The notes under the pieces: model-generated | The model's input: the letters and a program-made list of their open reading frames with translations, nothing else | What the model was told of the DNA's origin: nothing | Database searches by the model: none | Shown here: positions 1 through 9,624 of the stretch, piece after piece | How the letters are laid out: every line of letters starts with the position of its first letter | How positions within the stretch are numbered: position 1 is the stretch's first letter | Program-made: the position numbers and the translations under genes | Assembly: GCA_024196135.1 (NCBI GenBank) | Contig: JAMQCK010000477.1 | Coordinates: 1-21,856 of the forward strand | Source: Pleurotus ostreatus/Saccharomyces cerevisiae fusant | Taxonomy: Eukaryota; Opisthokonta | Reading direction: 5' to 3' | DNA length: 21,856 bases

Positions 1-50
1 TTTTGGATAATGTTAGATCAAATCTCACCAGTGAAGGAAAGGGTACTCGC

Positions 51-1283
51 CTTCTCATACGAACAGGCCTTGCCGAAGAAAAAGTGCAGTAAGAAGATGT
101 GCTCTCGAAGCCATCTGTCGATGAGGGGTGCGCCTTCCGGTCGGATACATGCTGAGGCCTCGCCGACAGAGCACAATTCGCCGTCGCGGGGACATATTGC
201 CCTCATGACGCTGAGCCGCGTCAAACGATCCGTGATAAACATGATCGCCGATGTAACTAGCTCCTTCTCCGACTTCCCCAGAAAGAGGATCAGCGGCCAA
301 GCTCCCTCTCGCAACGCCCATCGCAGCGACCGACAATCGTCATCGGCAGAGACCCACATAGCGAACAGAATTTGGAACGCATAGACGGCGGCGCCATGCC
401 CGCCAGGCGCCTTCTGTTGGGCTCGCAATACGTCGACGATGCCGACAACGACCTCGCGCGGATACGCCTGCAGCTTCAAAGCGTGTGCGGTGTAGAGCAT
501 GATAGTGTTAAGTCGGGCCTCTACAAAGTTCTGCTCGAGGCCCGACTCAATGAGCCATGGTATACATCGGACCGCATATTTGTAGAATCGGCGGGGGTGG
601 TGCTTGACGACCGCGAGCGCGCAGTCAGTAGCCTGAGCGTCCATAGGATTTGACGCCGAGTTCTGCAGATATTGCGGCGAACGAACAGCGTTACGCATGG
701 CGAACTCTGTGCATAGGTAGACTTCTCTCGCATGTTGCTGCGGCAGACAGGCAAGAGTTGGTTCCAGGTGGAGCCAAAGTCTGAAGAGAATCATGTACAG
801 GTGAGAGAGCTCGGAAAGTGTTTTCGAGATGTGAGGTTTATAGTGAAAAAGGACGGCAAGAATTCGGCTGATAGGAGGGATGACCAGAGCGTAGTCCATA
901 GGCTGCAGCCTGACATAGCCGCGGCTTGGAAGTATATACTCCAGCCAGTCGGCAATTGCGGCGCTGTACTTCTGTAAGCAGGTGGTGATGCTGTCGGAGA
1001 GCGCAGCGGTGAGGTGGTCATCCAGTTTGGCGACGGGCTCGAGCGCTTCGAAGAGATCGAGCACGCTCCGTACTTCCAGCACTGACGAGCTACGAGGAGC
1101 CACGCCCACTGTCGTGAAGGGGTTCACTAGTAGAGGCTCGAAGGGCTTCCCGATGCGCAGGATCTTCTTGACCTGTTTTATCGCATCGGGAGGGGTCGTT
1201 ACAGCCGCCGGCGCATAGACTAGGCCACGGAGAAGGTCTCTCAGGCGTTTACATGCTGCTTGCGAGTCCTCCGATCTACTCAT
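51..1283 (-). CDS. MYND-finger-type protein, N-terminal exon (partial, continues off left edge)
   Basis: This is an open exon of 411 codons. I chose the ATG at 1283 because the neighbouring paralogue (start 1517) aligns from there; an in-frame ATG at 1331 would add 16 residues. The protein is mostly helical and shares its order of motifs with the plus-strand neighbour: an early helix, a Trp-containing helix ending WLEYILP (about 113-119), LFRLWLH (166-172), an HHPRRFYK-like motif and a WALREG motif. The exon appears to end after a Cys-x4 half-site (CSYEK), just where the neighbour's intron splits its first zinc-binding Cys pair. The MYND finger itself would lie beyond position 1, so it is inferred and not seen. 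The donor would be GC (AAG/GCGAGT), with a CTAAC branch site at 16-12; reading on instead meets a stop at 18-20. MYND fingers bind zinc and mediate protein contacts; the function of this subfamily is unknown to me. Confidence 0.75.
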
Positions 1284-1516
1284 CGTGGGTGGAGACAGAG
1301 TAGCCCGCTTCTGATATATCCAAATCGTCACTGATCAGACCGTGACGTTGAAGGCCGTGCCGACGATGCACGTGCACATGAGTCGGCAGGCGCATGCCTG
1401 ATGCAAATGGCTTGCCTTCTGATTTCTCGTGCTCCGCGTGGATGCTTCTCCGATATATCACGCCGCGTCTTGGGTTTCCTGTTACTCCATCCTAGGTCGA
1501 TCGCCTACATTGGTCG
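1284..1516. promoter_or_regulatory. Shared divergent promoter region of two MYND paralogues
   Basis: This 233-bp spacer lies between the start codons of two oppositely transcribed related genes, so it must hold both promoters. It contains the 8-bp palindrome GATATATC twice, at 1313-1320 (about 30 bp upstream of the minus-strand ATG) and 1452-1459 (about 58 bp upstream of the plus-strand ATG). Between them at 1367-1376 lies the palindrome TGCACGTGCA, which contains an E-box (CACGTG). The role of these motifs is inferred from position only. Confidence 0.5.
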
Positions 1517-1865
1517 ATGCCTCTCACGCGCGAGCAAGAGGAGAAGGTAGAACGACTCAAAGCTTACGCGCTAAGTACCGAAGCATTCTCCTACCTGCGA
1601 ATCAATCCATGCACACAGGAGTTTCGCGACAACGCTAATCCATCTATCCTTGACGGTGTCCTGGAGGACTTCCGCCGATTGGGCACCTTGTTCTGGTTAC
1701 AGATCCAGACAAAGGAGGGCCTCGATGAGGAGGTAAACCGATCGCTGCAGCTGGTCTGGCCGACACTTCTATCCTGGCTACAAGCTCTGCATCCGAAGGC
1801 CGTGACGCAGACAGGCCCGTGTCGGCTCTCCCTATCCAATATATGCTCATTCTTGGCTGCTCTGT

Positions 1866-1868
1866 ATT
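1866..1868. repeat. Left copy of 3-bp target site duplication (ATT)
   Basis: ATT directly precedes the CACTG terminus and is repeated at 4140-4142 after the CAGTG end. Keeping a single copy rebuilds codon 118 of the host gene in frame. Confidence 0.8.
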
Positions 1869-1901
1869 CACTGTGCACCCAAAACCGGGTTACGTTCACC
1901 C
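1869..1901 (+). repeat. Left terminal inverted repeat of the transposon (33 bp)
   Basis: Reads CACTGTGCACCC, then AAA, ACCGGGTTAC, GT and TCACCC. It differs from the right end only at two of the three A/G positions and at the GT/AA pair. Confidence 0.9.
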
Positions 1902-2100
1902 GAACTTTCACCCGTAAACACAGTTGATTTCTCTCGGAATACGGCTCAAATTCACCCTGTGTCACCCGGAAAATGGGTGACTGGCCACGGGTGAATGTGT
2001 GGGTGAATTTGGGTTGAATACACACCGACTTTCGGGTGAATTAATCTGGTGAAGGTCGGGTACCTACAACCCGAACGCCTAGGCGTGATTCACCCAAAAA
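1896..2100. repeat. Subterminal TCACCC/GGGTGA motif cluster of the transposon
   Basis: Short motifs of the form TTCACCCG or GGGTGAAT recur about ten times in both orientations over 200 bp at the left end. Similar CACCC motifs lie near the right end (about 4018-4062). In plant CACTA elements such subterminal repeats bind the transposase; the same role here is inferred. Confidence 0.6.
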
Positions 2101-4106
2101 GGAGCTGATATCAGCACCTGAAAGACCAGTGATTCTGGTCCTTGTTATCTCACTAGGTTCCCTGGTTGTATTCATTACGGAACGGGCTTCACACACTCGC
2201 GTTGGAGGGGAAATCATATTATTGCATACTGTATCTACAAGGACTACTACAATGTACCACGACAAAAGACACGGCATGAACAGACATGTGCCTACGACAA
2301 GGGACGAGGGCAGGGAGCTGGCCGCGAAAGGGCTGTCATCGAGTTGATCGTTGCGTGAGGCAAGGGGAGACCCGTTGGCGGGGCAAGGGCGTGGCGCTGG
2401 GCAGAGCCTGTAAGAATGCGGCGCATGACGAAGGTACACACAGGATCGACGGCGCCCTGGTTCCGCGGTGTACAGAACGCGGCTACGACGACGTAAGCTA
2501 AGGTCGGTGGGCTGTGTCAGTGACGCACCTGGTATCGCAATACATAACGCCAGTGCGCTGGAGGGTGTCGATGTCGCGACAGCAGACCAGTACCGCGTCG
2601 CAGCAATCCGAATGGCGAACCTCGCGCGCGTCGTACGCGCGTTATAGCGCGGTGTGCGGCTCGCGGGTTGGGTCTATGATTGATGACGGCCACTATCAGT
2701 AAGAGGGAGAAGTACGGGGCACAATATTGTGTGCGATGCGAGACCTGCTGGAGGTCGTGGCCGTCGGGGATGATGGTACAAGAGAAGACGGACTTAGGAA
2801 TCTCACGGAGCCACGTCACGCCGCGACGCGCTGTCACACGCGTGACAGATCACGGTTGAACTCACTTTTTTGGATGTCCTTGCGCTTTATGCTCCGTTGT
2901 CAAGGTGGATAACTCTGAAGGGCCGTTTCACGGCAGGGCCCGCTACCATACATTATCTGATTCACACAGTGGAATCTGTTGTGTGTGGACTCAGCCAACT
3001 TGCGAGTGAGTGACTCGCGCGCTTCCCAAGTTCTCTTGTACGCCAGCCACTGGCTCTCATACATATCAATCGACGACTCTCCCGACGTCAACGTGCCGCT
3101 CGTTACAATGACCCGCAGTCAAGGCATCGCATCCAGTAAGCCCGCCAGGGCATACTGGCGCCTCCAACCACCGCTCGAGCCCCGACAGCGTCCAGTGAGT
3201 TCCCGATCCCTTGCGAGGCGTCCAGTCCCTCCCCTCTCGCACACACCTTCTCCGCGCACGCGCTCCCGCTATGACAAATGGTCACTGATGATGGTAGCCT
3301 GCCAGCACCGTTGCGCTGGATGCGATGTTAATCCCCCGAATATTGGCATACGTAAACAGAAGGGGAAAACAGAAACGGGGTCACAGACAATGTGTAGGTA
3401 CTCAGTGAATTTAATGCCTGCGAAATAGGATACTATACAGCGTAATGGCGCTGGAGAAAAGTGTCAAGGTCAAGGCCGTGGTGCGCTCGGCCGATGCCGA
3501 AGAGTCGAGACCGCAGAAGGCCCTGTCATGTGCCGGCACGTGATAGGTTACCAAAGTTCGCGAGACGGGGCCATTGCGATTTTTGCGCTTCATCCCTAAG
3601 ACCCACTACCATAAATGGTAGCGGGAATTTAGAAATCTTCTTCACATATTTCAAGTCTCACTCCAACCAAGCCTCTCATCTTCTCTCGGAGATCTGCATT
3701 AACCGACGTTTTGCGGATTTTTTGATCTATCCTGCTTTGGGCACCTTGTAAGACGGTCACAACGCTTATGAATGCGCCCAAGGAGCATCTGTAGCATGAA
3801 AACTACCATCGAGGACTGATTAGCAGACAAACTATACACTCAGAACCTCTCGAAGGATCCTACAATATCATATACTCGGACACAGCACCCCATAGCGAGC
3901 GGGACGAGAAGCAGATGACTGTGGCACGTCGGAGTGATAATATATACCCCAAACTTCCCAGTAACAAGCAATACAGCGTTCAAAAGGCGCGATTCGGGGA
4001 CAAAATTCCTCAAATCAAAATCACCTAGCTGTAACCGTACCGCCACCCAAAAACCACCCGAAAAACTTGGCATTCGGTGCATCAACCAGATCTCCTGGTA
4101 GTCGTA

Positions 4107-4139
4107 GGGTGATTGTAACCCGGTCTCGGGTGCACAGTG
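4107..4139 (-). repeat. Right terminal inverted repeat of the transposon (33 bp)
   Basis: On the minus strand it reads CACTGTGCACCC, GAG, ACCGGGTTAC, AA, TCACCC, matching the left end at 29 of 33 bases. Confidence 0.9.
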
Positions 4140-4142
4140 ATT
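4140..4142. repeat. Right copy of 3-bp target site duplication (ATT)
   Basis: ATT follows the right terminus. The next base, 4143, resumes the host frame. Confidence 0.8.
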
Positions 4143-5819
4143 CGCTCCCGGGACCAGCGCAAGAATTGCGCGCGGGATCGCAGGGTCTATGCAACCTCCT
4201 TTTTCGCCTGTGGCTTCACTTCGACGAGTACGTCACCGAGGAGACCGACGTCGAGCACTGCCTTGTGGATCTGGGTCTCGCCGTCTGCGAGGCTATCTTC
4301 GTCGATGGGAAAGACTGCATCCGGGAGATTGTAGGCGATCGCTTTCCGGGAAACGAGGAGATCAACGAGCTCTACGCTGCGCATCTCAGCCCCGTCTGCG
4401 CCACCGCCGTGCTCGCTGCCGTCAGATACCACCCACGACGCGTGTATCGCCAAGCGCTGGCACAAATTCGTCTTGCACTGGCGCGCCACGCCTCTGTGTC
4501 CCCCGCGGTGACTCAGCAGCTGCAGGCACTTGCCGAGATCGCGTGCAACGTCCTTCCGCTCCTGCGCCCCACGCGCGACATCGTGCACGGTTTTGTTTCC
4601 TTGATGCACACGATCATGGGCCTTGAGGGCGGCGCGACTTGAGGCTCGGGCGTGGGATTGATCCTGGCGGCATTTTGGTCCAACGCGAAAGATGAGTCGT
4701 CGATGGTCTGGGCGTTGCGAGCAGGGATTCTGCCACTGCTGCTTGACGCAGAGGACGAGAAAGAGAAGCGGGCGATCGTGGCGGATATCTTGAAGAACAC
4801 GTATCGTATTCGCGTACTACGCGCTATGTGTGCGCATGGGGGAATACCTTCCTTTGAAGGGTCGGGCCTTCAAGACGACACGTGTTCTCATACGAGGGTC
4901 GATGGCTGGCTGCAGATGCGAGTGAGTGTCATGCAGGGTGCTTACCGCGAGATCTGCGCCAATCCGGAGGTTAGTCAGTCACCCATTGAAAAAGAAATAA
5001 ACTCTGACAGAATATATTACCTAGTGCCCAGCGGCTCTCAATGGGAAGTTCATCTCCGTGCGGCGTTGTCCCTGCTTCAATGCATTTTATTGTTCCAAAC
5101 CATGCCAACGCGCTCACTGGCCGTTGCACAAGAGGAAATGCCTGGGTGGCACGGAAGGAACTCGCTATTTGATCTACAAAGAGGGTAAACATGCATTCCA
5201 CCTGTAAAAGAACACGCTGACGGTGATGCGCAGGAGTCCTCGAACCCTGGGACGCACACTTCGTCTCTCTTTTGACGCGTTCTTTTGTTCTCGCTCACGC
5301 AGCTTCCATCTGCCAGAGTATACATCGCGTCAGAGAAAGACTTCCTCCCTCCAACTTCGCGCGCATGTACATTATGGCGATATATCTCGAGAAGCTGCCG
5401 ACGACGTACGCAGTCACGCATCACACCGATGACCCGGAATATCCTGAGGATGCGGTGGTGGTGGCAGCGCTTTTGGGCGGTCGAAGAGGGATCGTGGACT
5501 TGAGGGTAGTGAGCGCAACGGTGTCGTGGCTAGAAGGAGTTGGGGCACAGCGGGTGGCGGAAGGGTATAACGTCGCTGATTGGCTACATGTTCTTGATTC
5601 TGGAGCAAAGTGAATGCCAGTCGAGTATTTTGCTGCCATTCTGGTATATATCTCACACCTAGAATTCTTCTGTGATACCGAGAATGCGCCTTGACTAGTC
5701 AATCTTAGCAGTTGTGGGCGTCATCGGTAATTGCCGAGTCACTGAGAAATTTCCGAAATTGGGAGTTCTTGTTCTTGACCTCAACGGTCAGCGTTAGGAC
5801 CGCCTCAGTCCTGGCCCAC

Positions 5820-5826
5820 TATAAAA
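5820..5826 (+). promoter_or_regulatory. TATA box (TATAAAA) of a possible lost or unrecognised gene
   Basis: TATAAAA is followed by a CT-rich stretch (CCTCCTCTCCTGC) like a fungal initiator and by an ATG at 5868. No intact gene follows. Confidence 0.3.
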
Positions 5827-5867
5827 CCTCCTCTCCTGCAACGCGCCCAAAGTTGGACTATCCTCTG

Positions 5868-6233
5868 ATGATTCCCTACTGCCTCAAGATGACTTGCTGG
5901 CGATGTCGCATCGCTGCGAAGGATTAGAACGTGCATATCGACACGGCGCCTTACGAAGGAGTCCAGGATTGGTCCCTAGAGGATTCGCACACCAGTTGAC
6001 TGCTGGAGAAGGTGCGTCTGCGCTCTCAGCAGACGCTCGCAATGCTCATCCTCCGAGGATTAGATATCCTCAATGCCGCCCTCTCCGTCCCCGTTTGCTG
6101 TGTGATCGAATCCTCTGCGGGCGCCTCTGTCCTGCTTCAGCGCTGCTGGCAGCCCAGTCCTGGGTCTCCTCAGAGCCCTTCTTCAGCTTTGAGTCACTAC
6201 GCGGGAGGAACGGGCGCGGTAGACAGCCGATGA
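5868..6233 (+). pseudogene. Possible decayed coding segment of unknown family
   Basis: Downstream of the TATA box one reading of the plus strand gives protein-like runs (for example AMLILRGLDILNAALSV, about 6030-6080). Joining these runs into one product needs a frame change and passes an in-frame TGA near 5998. The region ends with a TGA at 6231-6233. I do not recognise the family. It could equally be random GC-rich open sequence, so this is a weak call. Confidence 0.2.
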
Positions 6234-6569
6234 TCGCTCTCGAGGTGCGTGTAGGTGTCCGAATGTCAAAATGAGCGCTAGAACTGTACTTCCCAAGCAT
6301 CGGATTCCGAGGACGTCCTCTCTGCCTCGTCGGTCTCAAGCATTGTCCGAGATCAGAAGCCTCGACAACCGCTCGAACCTCCATCGGTACACCTTCCCTC
6401 CGTGTCATCCCAACGCGCCTGCCGCGCGCCTGAATTCTCCACCCCCTTTGGCTGCCAACGGGTCGCGCTGCGTGCAAGACCTGCGCAGGAACGTTGCGCT
6501 TCGGTCGTTCGCCGCTGACGAATGACGAGGTTGCCCCTTGGCTCCGTTCGCGTTCTCAGCGGCTACGTG

Positions 6570-6623
6570 ACGGCAGTGAACCGGGAGCTCAGGTCAACGG
6601 CAGTGAACCGGGAGCTCAGGTCA
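6570..6623. repeat. Perfect 27-bp tandem duplication
   Basis: Two identical adjacent copies (6570-6596 and 6597-6623) begin ACGGCAGTGAACC and end CAGGTCA. The unit is a multiple of three, but no gene covers it. Confidence 0.9.
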
Positions 6624-7311
6624 CGGTTTACAGTGCGCATCGACAAGGTGAATCATGTTTTTCGGACGACATACTCGATGCTGATCGCATCGCAGGTCGA
6701 TGGCTCTTACCCGAACCGCGGGCTTGGCTCGGCTGGAGGATAACGCAGGGATCAGCGAGCCTTGCGTGCTTGCGGTCTCGCTTACCCGCGCATGCGTTGC
6801 TGTCCGCGAGAAGCCTCTCGTTCACGCGGGTGCACCGACCAGGGTACCTTGCCCGGGCGCGCAAAGTCTGGACAGAAATGTCGCCCATATCGCGAGCATG
6901 CACATCTCACCCCTTGCCCTTGGCCTCCGCTCACGGCTCTCGCAGAAGCAAGATACCACCGCGTCCTATCAATTCAATGCTGCAGTGTCGAAGTACCCGT
7001 TCCAGTTATAACGGTCCACACCTCGTCTGGCGGGAGTGCAACGTGACGCGTCGCCCACGTGAAATGATTTCCCCGCATTCCCGGCGCATACGCGCCTTGA
7101 TGACGCCTTATCTACCGGGCCTTTTTGGATGATCCACTGGATGGCCACGGTGAGCAGCACGTTCTCCACGCGCTCGAGGACCTCGTACCTTGCGCTTCTA
7201 TCTAATGCATTGTCGCCCAGCCGCATGCAACCCATCCCATCTGCATGGCGAAGCACAAGTCCTCTCGTCCTCAAGCGCTCGCTGCCCCTGCTTGGCTCTC
7301 CTCTGCGCGCG

Positions 7312-7317
7312 TATAAA
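7312..7317 (+). promoter_or_regulatory. TATA box of the fungalysin gene
   Basis: TATAAA lies 97 bp upstream of the chosen ATG at 7414, a normal spacing for a fungal promoter with a short leader. Confidence 0.7.
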
Positions 7318-7413
7318 GGCCGTCGTGGACGACTGCAATGGCCAGGGAAGCCTCCATCCGGATCGCATTCCTATAGCCCGCGCCTCTTCGCGAACGCAGC
7401 CAGACCATTCATC

Positions 7414-9624
7414 ATGTTCTCCTTTGGCAAGATGTTCAACGCTGTGGTCCTGGCGCTCGCGTGCTCCTCGGTCGTTACCGCGGCCCCCTGGGACGCGACG
7501 GCGAAGTTCAGCACGCACCGCACGCGCGAACTCGCTCGCGGGCTTACGGTGGAGTCCTACCACCCGCCTACGACGTACAAGGTATGGTTACTCAGCGTCG
7601 AGATGGCCGGTGCGATGCTGACCCACCGTGGTAGACGTACGGCAAGGGCTTGGACAACACGCATGCCGCTCGCGTCAAGCGCGACGGTATCGAGGCGGCA
7701 TCCACCTCGTTCGTCGCTGAGCAGCTCGGCGTTGACGAGAACGCGGTCAACTTCAAGTCTGGCTACGAGAGCGCGTCGGCTCACTATGGGTACCTGCGCC
7801 AGTCTCACGTAAGAATCTTTCATCTTTCTTCGAGGACGCATACTCATTCGTCATTCGCCTTCAGGACAACGTGCCCTTCGCGAACGCGGTCGCCAACGTC
7901 GCCTTCAAGGATGACAAGGTCGTGTCGTTCGGTCACTCGTTCGTCCCTACCGGTGTGTCCCTCGCGCCTGCATTCATCTCCGCATGCTGATCGTGGCCGA
8001 AGACAACATCGCCTCGTCGACGCCCACCGTCGAAATCGACTCGTTCATTGCCGACATCGAGGCGCAGCTCGACGGCAAGTTCAACGACTACGCGAGCCTC
8101 GAGTACGTCGCGAAGGCCGACGGCAGCGTCGCGCTCGTGCACGTCGTCCAGATCCGCAACGAGGAGACCAACGCGTGGTACGAGGCGATGGTGGACGCGC
8201 ACTCCGGCGAGCTCGTGTCCATCACGGACTTCGTCGCCGACGCGTCCTACACCGTCGTCCCCATCAGCAAGCAGGACCCGACGGAGGGCATCGAGACGCT
8301 GCAGAACCCCGCGCTGTCGGCGGCGTCGCCGAACGGCTGGCACAGCAGCGGGGGCTCGACGACTACCAACACTTCGTGAGTCAAGTCGTGGTTGTTACGG
8401 TGACCATGTTTTGACGGTGTGCAGCGGCAACAACGTCATTGCCTACAAGGGCTCGACGTCGTCGGGGACCACCGCCCAGAGCTCGAGCGGCCAGGTCTTC
8501 AACTACAGTTATGACACCAGCGTCGCGCCGACCGCGGGCAACAACGTCAAGGCGGCCACCGTGAACTCGTTCTACATCATCAACAGTCTGCACGACATCA
8601 GCTACATGTGCGCTTGATGTCCTTCTGGTTGAGCGCGTCTCTGACAATCTGTATAGTTATGGCTTCACGGAGGCGGCCTACAACTTCCAGAACGACAACT
8701 TTGGCAAGGGCGGTGCGGGTAACGATCGCGTCGTATGTGCACTCCTCGTATCTGCGTCGTCAGCGAGCTGACAGAGATCCCTTATAGCTCATGTCCGTGC
8801 AGGACGCGAGCGGAACCAACAACGCCAACTTCGCGACGCCACCCGATGGCCAGTCGGGCCAGTGCCGCATGTACATCTGGACCTACACGAACGTATGTCG
8901 TTCTTGTCTTCCTTGTCGACGCCTTACCAACCACTCGACCAGCCGCGCCGCGACGGCGACCTCGAGAACGACATCCCCGTCCACGAGGGCACGCACGGCA
9001 TCACGAACCGCATGACCGGCGGCGGCACCGGCCGCTGCCTGCAGACCACCGAGGCCGGCGGCATGGGCGAGGGCTGGTCCGACGCGATGGCCGAGTGGAC
9101 GGAGTGGGACAGCGCGTCCATCCACGACTTCACCATGGGCGGCTGGGTCACGGGCAGCGCCGCGGGCATCCGCAGCTACCCATACTCGACGAGCGCGCGC
9201 ACGAACCCGCTCCGCTACTCGACCATCCGCACGCTGAACGAGGTGCACGACATCGGCGAGGTGTGGGCGAATATGCTGCACAACGTGTACGCGGCGCTCG
9301 TGGGCGAGTATGGCTGGGAGGCGAGCTTCAAGACAAGCGCGGACAGCGGGGCGGGCAACGTCGTGTTCATGCACCTCTTCATCGACGCGCTGGCGCTGCA
9401 GCCGTGCAACCCGACTCGTGAGTACCCTTGGATTGTGGTGATGCGGCAACTTGCTGACGTCGTTGTTAGTCCCGACTGCGCGCGATGCGTGGATCCAGGC
9501 GGATGAGAACAGGTACAATGGCGAGCACGTCTGCACCGTCTGGACCGCGTTCGCAAGCCGCGGCCTGGGTGTCAACGCGAGTGGCTACCGCGACGACACC
9601 ACCGTTCCCTCCGAGTGTCGTTGA
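7414..9624 (+). CDS. Secreted fungalysin-type metallopeptidase (M36)
   Basis: Nine exons give 598 aa: 7414-7581, 7635-7808, 7865-7952, 8003-8375, 8425-8607, 8657-8732, 8788-8892, 8943-9417 and 9470-9624. All eight introns are GT-AG and 49-56 nt long, and every phase closes. The N terminus is a secretory signal peptide (hydrophobic [12 protein letters not shown] core, cut near residues 22-25). A fungalysin/thermolysin-type propeptide follows (about 55-220). The catalytic domain has the zinc site HEGTH at 403-407 and the third ligand E432 in [11 protein letters not shown], with the C-terminal [15 protein letters not shown] and [11 protein letters not shown] motifs characteristic of M36. Length is normal for the family. 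The enzyme is expected to be made as an inactive precursor, secreted, and to degrade extracellular protein. The common family form is HEYTHG; here Tyr is Gly, which keeps HExxH. A TATA box stands 97 bp upstream. The call is firm; individual splice choices are very likely. Confidence 0.95.

Larger units (their letters stand above)
1869..4139. mobile_element. Non-autonomous CACTA-like (CMC) DNA transposon copy, 2,271 bp
   Basis: Both ends begin CACTGTGCACCC when read inwards, and the inverted ends match at 29 of 33 positions. The element is flanked by ATT on both sides, and it lies inside the coding sequence of a MYND gene whose frame resumes exactly after it. CACTA/CMC elements are known for CACTA or CACTG termini, 3-bp target duplications and repeated subterminal motifs; all three are seen here. 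The interior is visibly AT-richer than the flanks in places and has no open frame above about 150 codons. I recognise no transposase, so it is probably a deletion derivative mobilised from elsewhere. The superfamily assignment rests on termini and duplication length alone; another family with 3-bp duplications remains possible. Confidence 0.85.
1517..5613 (+). pseudogene. MYND-finger protein gene interrupted by a transposon and a nonsense codon
   Basis: Host coding segments are 1517-1868, 4143-4969, 5025-5184 and 5234-5613, totalling 573 codons including the final stop. The element at 1869-4139 plus one ATT copy sits inside codon 118; without it the frame is continuous. The introns at 4970-5024 and 5185-5233 are GT-AG and 55 and 49 nt long. 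The N-terminal 390 residues are helical and match the divergent neighbour (WLQALHP near 87-93, LFRLWLH at about 138-144, YHPRRVYR, WALRAG). The zinc finger is seen directly: C389, C394, C408, C410, C416, C420, H428 and C432, with YCSKPCQ and HWPLHKRKC typical of MYND. A further in-frame TGA at 4640-4642 (codon 284) breaks the gene again. All other frames and splice sites are intact, so the loss looks recent. The first half could still yield a short peptide. MYND fingers are protein-interaction modules; the cellular role is unknown. Confidence 0.85.
5614..7311. other. Intergenic stretch, no convincing gene
   Basis: This stretch holds a TATA box, a weakly coding-like segment (5868-6233) and a 27-bp tandem duplication (6570-6623), all listed separately. 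Several open frames of 70-210 codons exist, but they overlap on both strands, lack recognisable motifs and have no matching splice sites. I see no RNA gene. Confidence 0.5.

Noticed and set aside
1284..1331. Earlier ATG at 1331 for the minus-strand MYND gene
   Set aside because: The paralogue aligns from the later ATG at 1283. The earlier start would cover a possible core promoter motif. It is not excluded.
2939..3630. Nested element suggested by an 11-bp inverted match (CCCGCTACCAT) inside the transposon
   Set aside because: The match does not extend, there is no target duplication, and one such match is expected by chance in 2.3 kb.
1869..4139. Reading the insertion as a long intron or as an 8-bp-duplication family
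   Set aside because: The borders are CACTG and CAGTG with no GT-AG at the join, and flanking identity stops at 3 bp (ATT).
7129..7812. 227-codon plus-strand open frame overlapping the protease start
   Set aside because: It runs through the promoter and out of frame with the firmly identified fungalysin exons.
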